A stretch of DNA of 64,000 bases, from positions 41,130,437 to 41,194,436 of the forward strand of contig CP154956.1 of the NCBI GenBank assembly GCA_039621445.1. Direction: 5' to 3'. Within the stretch, counting starts at the first letter, position 1, and every line of letters starts with the position of its first letter. Position numbers and translations under genes: made by a program. A model generated the notes under the pieces. It saw only the letters and a list, made by a program, of their open reading frames with translations, was not told the origin of the DNA and made no database searches. The stretch is from Euglena gracilis. Lineage: Eukaryota > Euglenida > Euglenophyceae > Euglenales. Positions 51,901 through 63,275 of this stretch are shown one piece after another.

Positions 51901-54900
51901 TCCCTGATCCCAAAATTGCCGAAAATGCACCTTGAGCACGGGGCACAATAAATGGAAACAATAAATGAAAACAATAAATGGAAACCCCTTTCTCTTCAGG
52001 CTCAATGTGCAGAGTGGGAAAAGCTGAGTGGAGACTGTGGACTCATAGCTCTTTCAGATTCTTTTGTACCAGCTCTTGCGTCACATTGCACATCACATGG
52101 ATGGTTCTACAGCTGGCAACCCAGAGCTAATGGGACATGCAATGGTGCAATCCATGGGCTGGGAGGAATGGCACTACTCCAGCCCTGCGTTTGGGGAAGG
52201 ATGGAAGCCACATGCTCCTGCAGCTGCTCCGGGGAGCGGATGTGGGCGAAATCCAGGGAGATCCCGAGCAGCAGCTCCCCATGGCTGAGGGCGCTACACA
52301 TGTGTCCTTTTGGGGCCGTTGCGGACCCGAACCCGGGGTGGCGCATCCAACTCTGTTTTGTGTCAAACATCTTTGGGCACGTTTCTCCTTCCAGTGGCCC
52401 GAAAACAATCAGCAGCCTGCGTATGTCTGGAACAGAATGGGTGAATGCGACGGTTCATCCTGAAATGGGTTGTCATTACACCAACCACCTTCAGGTTAGT
52501 TTCCGCTGAGAAATCTCTCTGAGAAACTGAACTCTCCTCATCCTCCGCTCTGTTATGATGTTCTCCTTGCCCCCCACCCTGTTACCCTGTTGCGGTGGGT
52601 TGGACCCCCCCCAAACCTAAACACTGGTGCCGTCCGCGTGACCACTTTCTTTGCCTGGTATGTCGGCCTTGGCACAAAATCCAAAATTCCAGGCCCAAAA
52701 ATTCTGCCCCCCAAAAGGTCAAAAAGAGTCATTTTGGGCACTTTTGGGCAAAAAATGGTCAAAAATGCCAAAAGTTCTCGGTACAAAGCGCCTGAAGGAA
52801 AATTTGATTTTTTGGGGGTCCCCCTGGGTCTATCGGACCCCCTCAACAGGTGGGGGGGTGGTCCAACCCCCACCTCCAGTCCAGGAGGGGGGGGGCACCC
52901 CCGACCCCATACACCCTCCTAAAATCGAACCCTGGCGTCACCACCAGAAACCATGCCTAACCAACACACCTGGCGGCCTGGCCCGGCCCGGCTAGGTCAA
53001 GCCTGCAGGGCTGTTTTGGGCAGTAAAACGGCCATATCTCGGGTTAGGCGGGGAGTTGTGGGGAAATCAAAATGCTGTTAGATAGGGCATTTTAAGGGCT
53101 TCATTTTTGGTCCCTGGACGTTCTGCTTGATCCCGCTTTTACAAGATGAAAACTTCTTTTTATTCAAAAAATTTGAAAGAGATATTGGGCATTTTGGCAG
53201 GTTTTTTTGGCCAAAAAACGGCCCAAAAATGCAAAAATGGGTCGAGAAATGGCTGTTCCTCGGGCCCAATAGAAGAATTTAAGCCTATGCACTATCCAAT
53301 GGTGCCCGGTTTTCCTGGTAACCCCACAGTTGGCCAAAGCTGCACCCTGAATACATAGCCTCGTTTTTTAACGCGCTTTTTCCGGTCGTTGTTGGCCCGT
53401 TTTTATTTTATTTTTGGCCAAAAGCGGGCTAGAAGCAAATCCAATTTTCAAAATATCTCAAAATGAAGCAATTTGAAAAAGATGTTTGAGGTATAATATG
53501 AAGCTTATCTAACCCAACCAACTGTATTTTGGTTTTTGCGTAACTCCGGCTCGGCAGCCGTGGGGAGTTGTTTCCAAAATACACGTTTTCTTGCTGGCAG
53601 ATACCCCCTGTTTTGCGGTCGCTTTTTTGGACCTGGGCCCATTAAACAGGCGTAACTCGGGCCAGACACAAAATTAGGATTAATACAGGGTATCAACAGA
53701 TGCGGGGGACGACGGAAGATATTTCTCTCTGAGACAACTTCCTTCGGAGGGAGTCAGTTCACACTGGAAATTTGTTGTTCCCGGGTGGCCCGGAGAGGGG
53801 GGGGCAGGGGGTGAAAAGGGGGGTTTTCCCCCTGGTAAGTTTCGCTCTTGCCCATAAAGGGATAAGAGCTCAGTTGCCCCCCATACAACCCACCAAACTG
53901 AAATCCTACCTGGGAGCTTTGCTTTGGCGACCAAATATTAACCCTTTTCCGGGAAGGGCCGGTTCGCGCCGCGTCGCATTGATTGATGTTCGCACCCAAG
54001 CATCAACCTCCCCCAAATATAACTACGGCGGTCTTGACATCCCCCTCCGGACGTAAAACCGCGGGTTTTTATCATTAGGGGATTCACCGAGGAGCCTGTG
54101 TGGTGCCCTCTCCAGTGGCCGAGGGTCGCCATATGGCCGGCCAGGGCGGGGGCAGGGCTGCCTCGGGCCATGCCAGGCGCGCGGCCCTGGGCGGGGTCCG
54201 CCCCGACGCGCCGCACCTCTGCCAGGGGCGGGGCAGGGGCGGCCCGGTCGCGGTCCCCGCGGTGGTCGGCCGTGGCGCCGGGCACGCCGCGCCGCGCCCA
54301 CCCGCCGTCGAAGGGGGGGGCGGGCCCCATCACGGCGGTCAGCTGCGGGCAGGGCGGGCTGCCAGACGTGGTTCGGGCGGCAGCGCGCGCGAATGTGTGC
54401 CCGAGGGGGGTCAGCCGAATCGGCGTGGCTGGGGTGGAGTCATGTTCTTTTCATCAAGTTTGGAAAGGAAGATGTAGCCCCCCAGGTCCCCGAACACGTG
54501 TCCCCCACTCAAAAAACAACAACAATCCTTACCCCCTCCAAACAGTCCTCGGGATCTCCTTCCGGTTTGGGGGGGTGTTCGGGGGAGGGTGTCGCCGATT
54601 TGTGTGGTCTCGCAAAAAAAGATAAAGATTATCACAATGGCTCCGGGGCAGATGGGGCATCGCCAGAGGAAGACAACCTTGCAAACGCTTGTCCCGAAAC
54701 AGTGTTTGTTTTTTTTGCGAGGGAAGACCTTTTAAAACGAGTTGTGCGACAGGGGGGAGGAGAGGAAAGCTGTACAACAAGCTCGAAAACAAGCAAGCCC
54801 ATCCCTGGCTGGAACAAAAGCCCCAACTCCACACTACTGAACGGTCGGTGGACATCCCTGTCCTACTGCCAAGGGGGGGTACTTCCATGCATCCCGAGGG

Positions 54901-57900
54901 TCTTCTGCAAACTTCCAATCCCTCCCACCACGCACTGGAAGTGTCCCAGGGTCCCAGGAGAATCAGACACCCCCCACCCCATGGGACAGGCCTGGTTGGC
55001 CTCTGGCGTGCAGCGACGCCAGCTGAACTGCAGTCTGCAGTGCCTGGGTAAGGGGGGTCTGGGTGTGGTCACCTTACGGCGTCATGCCTGCTGGCAAGAA
55101 ATGGGGGGGGGCTGGACCAATTGGGCCTTCCTCCACTTTTGCCAGTTGTCTCGTTGTTGATTGCGTTGTCGTCTTGTCACAGTGTGAAATATTTCTCTCT
55201 TCTGGAGGTCCATTTTGTACCACAAAAAGATGACACCCCCCAGGGGGGCACTGCTGTTAACCTTCCCAAAACTACGCCATGGCAAAAGGAAAAGCGCCGG
55301 CCCTCGGGGGTACTGGACGCGGGGGAGAGGCCGGCCTCGTGCTCCCGAGGCAGCCGCAGTGCCCACGACGGCCTTGCGCTAGCTCCATCCAGCCCCACGA
55401 TGAGGTTCTCGCCGACAGGGAAGCGGGGCAGAGCGCCAGCTGGGTGAGACGGGGCCTGAGCATCTGCCAAAACAAAGCAGCCAGTTTGTTGCGTTGTTTG
55501 CCACGTGTGTCACACAACACAACGTCACGTCACGTGTGACATGACGCGCATGTCATGTCACGCATGACATGTGTCATGTGTAGTGTGACACGTGTCATGC
55601 TATGACATGTGTCACGCATGATCCCGCAGTCACAATATCCGCCGCCCTGGCTACTGCTTAGGTTGCGCTTCGCCCCCCGCAGAGCTGCGACCACCGCTTT
55701 CGGCTGCGCCCGGCCGAGGGCGGAGCCCCGCAGGCCCCCGAGCCGAGGGCATGGCCGAGGGGCGGAGGCAGACCCGAACAAGCCGCTCGGCGAGGCACCC
55801 TGCCCCGCAGGCTGATGGGCAGGAGGTTTGTTCAAAAGCGGCTCGGGCCGGAAACACTTTGAAACACTTTGGAACAAAATAAAAAAAATAATAATCCGGC
55901 CTCTGGGGCACTTGCCCCGCGAAAAATTATCCAAAACAAACAACAAATTTTTGCAAAGCACATGCTTATGACCTATGCGCAGAGTTGGTTTGAAACCCTT
56001 TTCTAAAAAAAAGCTTGACATTTTTCCAAGCCGCTGCCTTTGGCGGAAGGCTTTCATGCCTGTCCACTGCCATGTTGTCCAACGGCCAGGCCAACAGGCT
56101 TCGTCCGGGGCTGGGCAGAGTTGTCAGGGACGCGGGCTCCGCCGGCCGGGCTGGCCGGGGGGCGGGGCAGCTCAAGGTCGACCCACACTTGGGGGCCGGT
56201 GGTGTGCAGCAGGCACACCCGTGGCGCCGCCCGCTCCGTGGGGGAGGCGTCGGTCCGCGGCACGGCGGCGGCGGGCAGGGGACGGGCGCGGAGGAGGTCG
56301 GCGGAGGGCCCCGGATGGGCCGGCCCAGGTCCCCGCCTCACCTCAATCCCGGACACCCTCCTTCAGTAAACCCTGGGGCTTACTGTAAAGACTAGGGGGG
56401 GGGGGGGTGGCTCGAACAGACAGGGGGTGCCGGAGAATAATATTCTGCACGGTGCCCCCAAAATGCTACCGGCTGGCTACTTGCATGACGCACGAAACAA
56501 ACGTGCATTGCAGGTGAATGGGGCTGCAGCGCCGAGGTGCTTTTTGTGTGCCTAATCGTTCCAGCAAACCTCAAAATCATCGGCGGTTGGACATTGTTTT
56601 CATGCCATTCCAAAATGGCATGGCCAAACAGCACAAAAAAAAAGACGAAGATTTATTGATCCGTCACTAATAAAAGCAAATCCTTGCTCTTTGCACCTAA
56701 ATCATGAAATGATGTTCAGCTTAAAGGCAACGATTAATTGGTGAGACCACCTGGGATTCCCACTAGTAAAAACACAGGGGTGGGTCCCCTGTTGATTGGC
56801 CAATTCCATCAATCCAACTCAATTACTTTTGGCGTTCTGCATCACGATTCTCATTCTTGTGTTCGGGTTCAAATTACAATTGGGGGTAAAATTAAAAACA
56901 GGGGGAGTGTTGAAATATAGCCAAAAATACCCCCAGCAATAAGACTCAACCAAAATAAGAGCCCCGTGGCCGATTGAGCAAAAAACCCAAAAAGACCCCC
57001 CCCCAATCTAAAACCCCCACAAAACGCACGGTGCAAAGCCATGGGGACGGCGAAATACACACCTTGAAAACTACCTCGGACCCCAATTTAAGCACAGAAT
57101 GATGACAGTGCTGATGTTTTGGCATTTTTGAGACCCAAAGATCACGTGAAATGTTGATTTTGGCCACTTTTTGGCGTGACAGGGGAATTTTTTTGTGCTT
57201 TCAAGAACTCTAAAAAAAACTTTTTTTTAAATTTTTGGCGTCCATTTTTGGTCATCATCATCATCAAAAAAAACAACAACACCCACTCCAAAATAAGACC
57301 CCTTCAAATCCAGCAACGGACCAGAAAGAATAACCAGGCATTTCTTTTTGGGGGGGGGTAAGGCAGAATTTGTGCCAAAAATTAAACTTAAACTTAATAA
57401 TATAATTTCAATTTAAAAATTAAAAATAAACTTAGGAAGAACATCAGGCCCACAGCCAAGCCTAACTCACCAGAACACTCCTAACCTAACACTGTTTCTC
57501 ACCCTAAACCTAACCCGATTCCTCACCCTGACACGAAACCTACCCCACCTGCATCTCCCTTGCGGGGCACACTCTGAAAAACAGGGGTGCTGATGGGGTC
57601 CCGCGGGTAAATCGATGCAATTTTGGAGATGATATTTATGATGAATGCAGTGCAGCTTGCAACTTCCACATCAATACCATGCGGGCACTGTGTGTGCTGT
57701 GTACCCATGTGCGGCCCTGCTGAGGGAGATCGTCTTCATCGGAGGTGGCCCGCGACACGGCCATATGCCATATGGACCAGCGGGCAGCGATGAGACGAGG
57801 GCTGCGAGGCGGGGAAGCGAAAGGCAATGAAATCCACATCGGGCTCAGAAACTGATTGCAGTGTTTGAGGCTTAAACTATAGACCAGTGATCCACATGGC

Positions 57901-60874
57901 AGCTTCTAGTGTTACCTTCGATCAGGGTGGAAACAGCAGTTAGGTTATGCTCATTGATAGAAAAGAAGAAGGTAATTATACCAAACAATTTCTTCCGGGC
58001 CACCTAATGTGAAGTCCAGGGTGAGTCCTACACAGGGCTGTACGGGAAGGCCGGGTGGGGGGGGTCGAACCACACCTACCTACCACAGCGCCTTGCAAGG
58101 AAAGATTACTTCGGTTGCCGAAGGAAAATTTTGACCTAAAAATTGGACCCCCTAGAAATACGGGAAGGCCTGGTGGGGTGGTCCGACCCCACCCACCACC
58201 CTTCGTGTTTCTGGGATTCCCGTACAGCTCTGGTCGCCGGGCTGGACCCGGCGGCACCTGACAGCACCAAACGCAGCCGAGTCGGATTTTTTTTCGGCCG
58301 AAAATCCGGGCGAAACCCCAGAAAATCCCCAAAACGACCATTTTTTGACCATTCTGGACACCTTTTTTGAAGAAAAAAATATTCAGTGCTTCGTGCCGAG
58401 ATTCTTTTCGGTCTAGCCCGGTTCGCCAGGCCGCGAAAATTTCATTTCTTGTCGACCCCCAGGGGGAAGGGGTCTGCAGCCTGGCAAGGAGCTGCTGGCT
58501 GGGAAAAAAGGCCTGGCTGGATGGCCCCGGGGGGGGGGGAGGTAGGGAGACGTCTGGCTTAAGAAACTGCCTGACGTATGCACATCGTTAATTCCCGCGG
58601 ACACAGCAGGCAGAGTCAGGTTATTGATCCCATCGTTTTTGCCGGGGAGCACTCCCCCCTGCCAGGTTGTTCGGACACTGCTGGAGGCATCTCCCTCCAT
58701 TGCACACGTCCACTTGCTATTCCTCCATGTCGCTGTCTCATTTACATTCACATTTTCAACAACAATTAAATCTTCAATTTTAAAATTTGTTTTCGACATT
58801 TTTTTCTTCTTCAATGCTTCAACTTCCTCGACGTTATGAATGTCACAAAATGTCTGGAGGGATGGAATGCGACACACAGTTGCCATTGGTCTGTCTTTCC
58901 TCCCTTCTTTCAGCTGAGCTCATTGCATCCTGCCCACCCAAAAGCCACGGGGATGATGCGCGCCTATGGCGTGGTGTGCCAACGCTTCACCCCCCAGCAC
59001 CACAATTACACACCTGTGAGAAGTGGGGCTGACACACAATGCTAAAATGCGCACACTGTGGCGTGGTTTGGCAACGTCCAGATTGTTTTGCCGTCAAAGA
59101 CGCCTCACCTGCCGACAGCAAGGCTGAGGAAACAATGCCCAAACTGTGAGGAATGAACAAAGCCAGCAACTCCACAGCCTGACACCGGACAGGGCAGCAC
59201 CGTGGAGCAGCAGTGTGTTGCTGTGTCCGGAGGAATACACCTCTGGGAGAACGGATGGGAAGAAGACCACCACGTGGTTGTGGCCTCGAGCGCTCTCCAC
59301 CCAGACGGGTTCCAGTCGATTGAACAGCTGCGGGCAGAGAACCCCACACACCAGCGATGCCATGAAACCTCTTCGCCTTTGAGCTTCCTGCTGCTCCAGG
59401 ACGACAGGTCCGCCTTGCACGCACGTGGCCGGAGCCTGGCGGGACTTACCATGTTTTCGACGCCGGCCACCACGCGCCAGCCAGGCACACACTCCACTTT
59501 AGTCAGGGGGCGTCTCCTTCACCGAGACGATGCACCCGTCATTCTGGCCCACGACCCCCACAAGGCCCCCCCCCCCCCGGGTCCTTAAAAAACATCTGCC
59601 ACCTATGGGTCGGCAAGCAATGGTATGATAGGATACCGTGCTTTTTCCCAATGAGGCAGTTAGAGGGAAGCCGTCCCTCCCCACTAGATTTTTGCACATC
59701 TCAAGATTTCGGTTTCCCTTAAATACGTTGGGTACATGACGAAAGCCTTCCCACAAACCCCCCTGTGTGCACTGTGGCTGTTTGTTTGGTGCCTGTTATC
59801 CCTTCTTCTGGCCTGGCGCTGTTTTTTTTTTTTTGCCTCTGGCCATTTTGTCTGTGTGTGTGGAGGCCGTGATCATGAAAACAACCCTCTGAATGCGTGT
59901 GTGCATCAGTGCGCTCGTGTCTGGAAAATGGTGGTGGAACCCAAAGCTGTTCCAGTGTAGCAGAAAATTTTCAAATTGGAAATCAATCTGATGAAATAAA
60001 GAAATTCAATCAAACCCAACTTCTATGAGAATGACACACCAAACATTTATCACAAACATTATGATACGGTAGCAGGCATACATTCTCAAATGTCCCGATC
60101 AGGGGATTTCTTAAGGACCCCCAGGGGGGGGGTCCAGCCTCCGGCTGGCAAAAAGGCTGCTGGCTGGATTTGAGCTGGCTGGCTGGACCCCCCCCCCGGG
60201 GGTGGGGGGGAGGGGGGGGGCCGGGGCTGGATGGGGCGGCTGGGCTGGGTCGGTGAAAAAACAAAATTTTCTATTTTTTTTGCCATTTTCGACATTTTGG
60301 TGGATGGAGCTACATTAAGGCTGGGGGGCTGTGATGGAGGAAGCTGTGTGAGTGGAAAAAATGCAGGGATAGGTGACCTGGGCAGCCCGTTTGGCTGGCC
60401 GGCCTGTGGCCGGCTGGTCCGGCCTCCGGCCGGGCTGGACCCGACTTTATTTCACTCGACCCCCGGGGCTCCCAGCCCAAATTTGGGCTGCTGGCTGGAT
60501 TTGGCTGGATTTGAGCTGGCTGGCTGGCTGGACCCCCCCCCCCCCCGGGGGGGTAGGGTATCCTCCGGCTTAAGAAATCCCCTGGTCCCGACCAGGTCAT
60601 CAAGCTGGGTGTTGAAGATCAAAACACAAAAAACCGCTTAAATCCTTGCTGTTGTGGTCTCCTCTTTTGAGAATGCTCAACCGCCGATACTTCCACTGTG
60701 GGCTCTGCCAACGCCAACCACGCTGCTACCTGCCATGGCAGCGTCAAACCCCAAATGGAAGTGGAGCCACTCTGGGTCTCAAAGGGAGGTGCCGCGAGGG
60801 GACTACTGCCCATTCCGCCGCAGTGCGGCCAAATTGGACTCCAGGGTGACGTCCTCGTTGTCCTCGTTGTCCAT
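39698..60874 (-). CDS. GAF-domain cyclic nucleotide phosphodiesterase, copy 2 (multi-exon gene)
   Basis: Same gene as 14808-35287 and, if the duplication is an assembly overlap, its second allele rather than a paralogue. This copy is the better template: the NAFHQ exon has a GT donor in phase with its successor, and the linker exon at 45033-45202 is complete with its own acceptor. A 403-base MITE sits in the intron between that linker exon and the catalytic helices. Confidence 0.9.
40212..40306 (-). CDS. Candidate catalytic exon RRTAQQLQEQ, copy 2
   Basis: Counterpart of 15261-15355, 95 bases, edges unresolved. Confidence 0.5.
40865..41052 (-). CDS. Catalytic exon ILATDMSCH...SADLSN, copy 2
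   Basis: Counterpart of 15897-16084, 188 bases; the GT donor is kept (GTCGGC instead of GTATGC). Confidence 0.92.
41525..41639 (-). CDS. Catalytic exon DVFHAFPLGERR, copy 2
   Basis: Counterpart of 16588-16702; LIGL here where copy 1 has LIDL. Confidence 0.88.
42303..42419 (-). CDS. Catalytic exon with EAHH, copy 2
   Basis: Counterpart of 17362-17478, 117 bases. Confidence 0.85.
42557..42596 (-). CDS. Catalytic exon NAFHQKVDTALRR, copy 2
   Basis: Intact GT donor (AGG/GTGCCA), phase 2 in and 0 out, both matching neighbours. Confidence 0.85.
42702..43109. mobile_element. C-tract MITE inside the HDVDH/NAFHQ intron, copy 2
   Basis: Allele of 17780-18140, about 47 bases longer because of an extra GTCGTTGGACA-bearing unit near 42740-42820. 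Confidence 0.8.
43210..43411 (-). CDS. Catalytic metal-site exon, copy 2
   Basis: Counterpart of 18243-18444 (HNFRH, HDVDH), 202 bases. Confidence 0.9.
43437..43483 (-). CDS. Catalytic exon DFFSFQNVTDWFLEN, copy 2
   Basis: Counterpart of 18469-18515; followed by a 25-base C-tract intron, one base longer than in copy 1. Confidence 0.75.
43746..43922 (-). CDS. Catalytic-domain entry helices, copy 2
   Basis: Counterpart of 18781-18957, 177 bases. Confidence 0.75.
44463..44865. mobile_element. C-tract MITE present only in copy 2
   Basis: 403 bases beginning CCTCCCCCC...TTGTCTAAACACC and ending, as inverted repeat, GGTGCTTAGACAAGG...GGAGG. TA lies at 44461-44462 and 44866-44867, while copy 1 (about 19484) has a single TA at the empty site. 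This is a complete insertion record with TA target-site duplication, as in Tc1/mariner-type MITEs. The centre carries ATCCGGCGCTTCGCGCCGAA. No open frame of note. Confidence 0.92.
45033..45202 (-). CDS. Complete linker exon between GAF-B and catalytic domain, copy 2
   Basis: From TCCCGCAG: CPGPPLAPDGLRGAANAPP, LDPAFVRRCLACPLAEERR, LQFDVFHPGPFLG, ending GGAAG before GTTCAA. Entry phase 0 fits the GAF-B exon. Copy 1 keeps only the part from FVRR onward. Confidence 0.75.
45487..45963 (-). CDS. GAF-B domain exon, copy 2
   Basis: Counterpart of 19942-20418, 477 bases, no difference found. Confidence 0.9.
47095..47379 (-). CDS. GAF-A, second half, copy 2
   Basis: Counterpart of 21551-21835, 285 bases. 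Confidence 0.85.
47559..47772 (-). CDS. GAF-A, first half, copy 2
   Basis: Counterpart of 22014-22227; donor reads GCTTTT instead of GTTTTT after a one-base insertion. Confidence 0.83.
47963..48172 (-). CDS. Exon upstream of GAF-A, copy 2
   Basis: Counterpart of 22417-22626, 210 bases, protein identical as far as I can see. Confidence 0.8.
50904..50989 (-). CDS. Short exon NPVSAVRQTVPLNLL, copy 2
   Basis: Counterpart of 25387-25472; one synonymous difference. Confidence 0.5.
51144..51211 (-). CDS. Short candidate exon ADTCVLHTP, copy 2
   Basis: Counterpart of 25627-25694; 3' edge unclear. Confidence 0.4.
52175..52352 (-). CDS. Exon with SHGELLLGISLDFAHI, copy 2
   Basis: Counterpart of 26659-26836; R/H and I/S differences. 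Confidence 0.6.
54088..54358 (-). CDS. Proline/alanine-rich exon, copy 2
   Basis: Counterpart of 28630-28891 but 9 bases (three codons) longer. Confidence 0.75.
55276..55439 (-). CDS. Exon between phase-matched neighbours, copy 2
   Basis: Counterpart of 29728-29891, equal length. Confidence 0.55.
56084..56358 (-). CDS. Exon with CLLHTTGPQVWVDLELP, copy 2
   Basis: Same 275-base span as 30530-30804; both differences synonymous. Confidence 0.7.
59186..59327 (-). CDS. Exon LFNRLEPVW..., copy 2
   Basis: Counterpart of 33641-33782 with two amino-acid changes (Y/S, S/Y). Confidence 0.55.
59348..59413 (-). CDS. Exon ADLSSW...HRWC, copy 2
   Basis: Same length and protein as 33804-33869; followed by a 20-base apparent intron (59328-59347). 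Confidence 0.55.
59450..59496 (-). CDS. Small exon before a GTAAGT donor, copy 2
   Basis: Reads VECVPGWRVVAGVENM; copy 1 has GGCL where this has GWRV. Confidence 0.45.
60807..60874 (-). CDS. Candidate first coding exon, copy 2
   Basis: MDNEDNEDVTLES exon, identical to 35220-35287. Confidence 0.6.
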
Positions 60875-61687
60875 GGCATTTGCCTGGGGTGGACAAAGAC
60901 CTTCTGGCTCCCAAGACCAGGGTTGAACAAGAAGGGGGTCGGGCCCCACCCACCATAGATATGGCCCTGCGAGAAAATCAAAACTCTCTCGGCGTCGAAG
61001 AAAAAACTTCACCCAAATTGGCACCCCTGGGAAAACGGGAAGTGGTGGTTGAAGGAGGGTTGCCCCAACCCACCACCCTTAACAGTCATCAGGATTTATT
61101 TGTGCAGAAACCCCCCACAAATAATATCCCCCCGGGAACATAATTTGGCCGGCCGAATCCAACCGCAGGGGGGTGATTTTCTTTGAAGGAAAATTCTTCA
61201 TAAATATTGGGAGTAAAATTTTGACTGCGAAATGCTGAACACCATCAAAACCCGTGGTAGGTGCAATTTTTGTCTCAAAAAAAATGCACTTTGGTGTTTT
61301 CCCTTTTTTTTTCAATCTGAACATGGCAAAACACAACATAACCTTAGACATTGAACTTCATAAAAGTGGACTTGCGCAATCGTGCAAGCTGAAACGTTTC
61401 CAAATTTATGGCATTTTTTTTGAGGTCGTTTTCGGGTGCCGTTTTTGAATGAAAACACGAGTCTCAAAAGTTGTGAAGAAAATAGACCTCACAAATGGAA
61501 TGCCAAAATTACAATTCAAATCACGAGAACAGCATTGGACAATTTTGGAAATACAGCCTGTAATCTACGGAGTTTGTGGTCTCGACCATCTTCCACCTGG
61601 GAGCTGGCCGAAAAATTAAAACTCCAAAGGGTATCCACCTGGCGATTACTGCTGCCAGAATTTGCCGCATTTTGGGGCCGAAATGAC

Positions 61688-61828
61688 GGGTTCGAGGATG
61701 TCCTGAATTCTGCCATCCTTTTGTTGCCCATTGGAAGGTTTTTCTTTACGGTGGTGCAAATCAGGAGCATACGACCCTGGCCAGAAAAACAACTGGACGA
61801 AAGGCTCCATGAAAACCCGAAACTCGCT
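61688..61828 (-). CDS. Possible exon, copy 2 (unassigned)
   Basis: Counterpart of 36110-36250, 141 bases, identical at protein level. Confidence 0.35.
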
Positions 61829-62941
61829 CTGGAAAGGGGTTTGCACAGAGGCATTTTCAACAACTGAAAATAGCTTAAATTCTCGGACATAAGAGGGATG
61901 TGATTGGGGTCTGATTTCACACATCTGACAAATGCTCTTTTATGCACCATTTCAATGCTCGTAAATGAGGTGTCCAAAGAAGGGGTTGTGAAGACTTTTT
62001 TTTTGCCAGGCTGTGTCATTCAAAATATCACTCCTGATTAACAGCTGGAAGGAAGACATGCAACAATATTTATTTCTTTTTAAAAAAAATGCGTGTGATG
62101 GGGACGTGGTATTTGGCACCTGATCATTGTACCTATGAGAGCAGGGTTTTTTTTTAAGACCGGGGGGAGGGGGGCGGCACCCACCCACCCACCCCCTGGG
62201 GTGGGCCCCCCCAGGGGAGGGGGGGGGGGTTCCCAAGGGACCCCCCACTTTTGCCAGAAAAAAAATGGCCAAAAAGCTAAAAATAGCACCTTTTTCAAAA
62301 CTTTCGGCGCCTTCGGCGCCGAAAAAACATATACCCACCAGCCCCTACCCCCCTCCCCCCCCCGGGGGAGGGGGTCCAAGGCTAAAAAAACCCTGTAAGA
62401 GAGGCGAAATATCGCATCTGTTAAAAGGTGTTGATGAGGATAAATGAACTGAATCACTTGCATAATTGTGCAAACAAAAAAAAGTTACTTGTGCACTTGC
62501 GCAAACAAAATAAAATTTCAATCACTTGTATAAATGCGCAAGTCAGATTCAAAATAAGTTCCATCCTTTATTACCCCTGGGATTCCAAGGGATATTAAAA
62601 AGAGGTCTGACTTTATGTACTCCCACCTCGGTTTAAGCAAAAGCTCCTGTTTCTGTTTAATTGTTGCTCACCATGTTGGCCTGAACGCCCATCCAACAAT
62701 AGTTTCCTGCAGCAGATCCTGCCGACAGACAGACAGAGGTCCAATGTATCTTGCTTTCCTGTGAAAATCAGGGGGGACATTACTCAGGCTCAAACGTACA
62801 TTTTTGGGGGTAAAAAACTGGGCACCAACTCCTTTGTGCAACCATGCAAGAGTTTGACGTGTTTCAATACCCCACGAGACAGCGATGCACCCCTTATGTT
62901 TCACGAGAAAGATGGGCCAACAACATCCAGCCTGAAAAAAC

Positions 62942-63075
62942 CTGAAAAAGATGCTTCTGCATGTCTTCCAATCTTGGCCCCAAGAGCTCTTCCCCGCTGG
63001 CCGGTTGCAGGTACTGAAACTGGTGCTCGGCCCCCAGTTGTTCTATCAACTCCGCAAGCACGGCAACTCTCTCCC
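62942..63075 (-). CDS. Helical exon ERVAVLAELIEQLGAEHQFQ (unassigned gene)
   Basis: From TTTGGGCAG to GTTTTTTC, 134 bases. Encodes GERVAVLAELIEQLGAEHQF, YLQPASGEELLGPRLEDMQ, KHLFQ: amphipathic helices, acidic, clearly protein-like. It loosely recalls helical dimerisation segments, but I cannot name a family. Exit phase 0 is compatible with the MDNEDNED exon (if entered at GCAAATGCC) or the 61688-61828 candidate, so it may be a 5' exon of the phosphodiesterase gene. Confidence 0.65.
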
Positions 63076-63230
63076 CTGCCCAAAACTTTGTGAAAAACAA
63101 GCCCTCCATTTTCGTTTTTCAAATCGGCGAAATCCCCGTGAAAGAGATTTCTGAAAAGCCTCCTTTTTGCTTTTTCCTGCAGGCACTCTCGGACCAGGAG
63201 ATGTGGACCAGTGAAGAAGATCCATCGTAC

Positions 63231-63275
63231 CTCGGTTTGGGAGGCTGGGAGGTCCAACAGATGCACGCTCCAAGG
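63231..63275 (-). CDS. Exon LERASVGPPSLPNR (unassigned gene)
   Basis: Forty-five bases between GCTGGCAG and GTACGA. Its last base plus GG of the next exon makes glycine, so the two exons join in frame (phase 1). Lies right of copy 2 in unique sequence. Confidence 0.6.

Larger units (their letters stand above)
37155..62664. repeat. Copy 2 of the ~25 kb duplicated segment
   Basis: About 25.5 kb, slightly longer than copy 1 because of insertions at 44463-44865, about 45150-45390, 40135-40195 and 54437-54550, partly offset by deletions. It continues at 62665 into unique sequence, whereas copy 1 stops at the gap. Confidence 0.95.
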
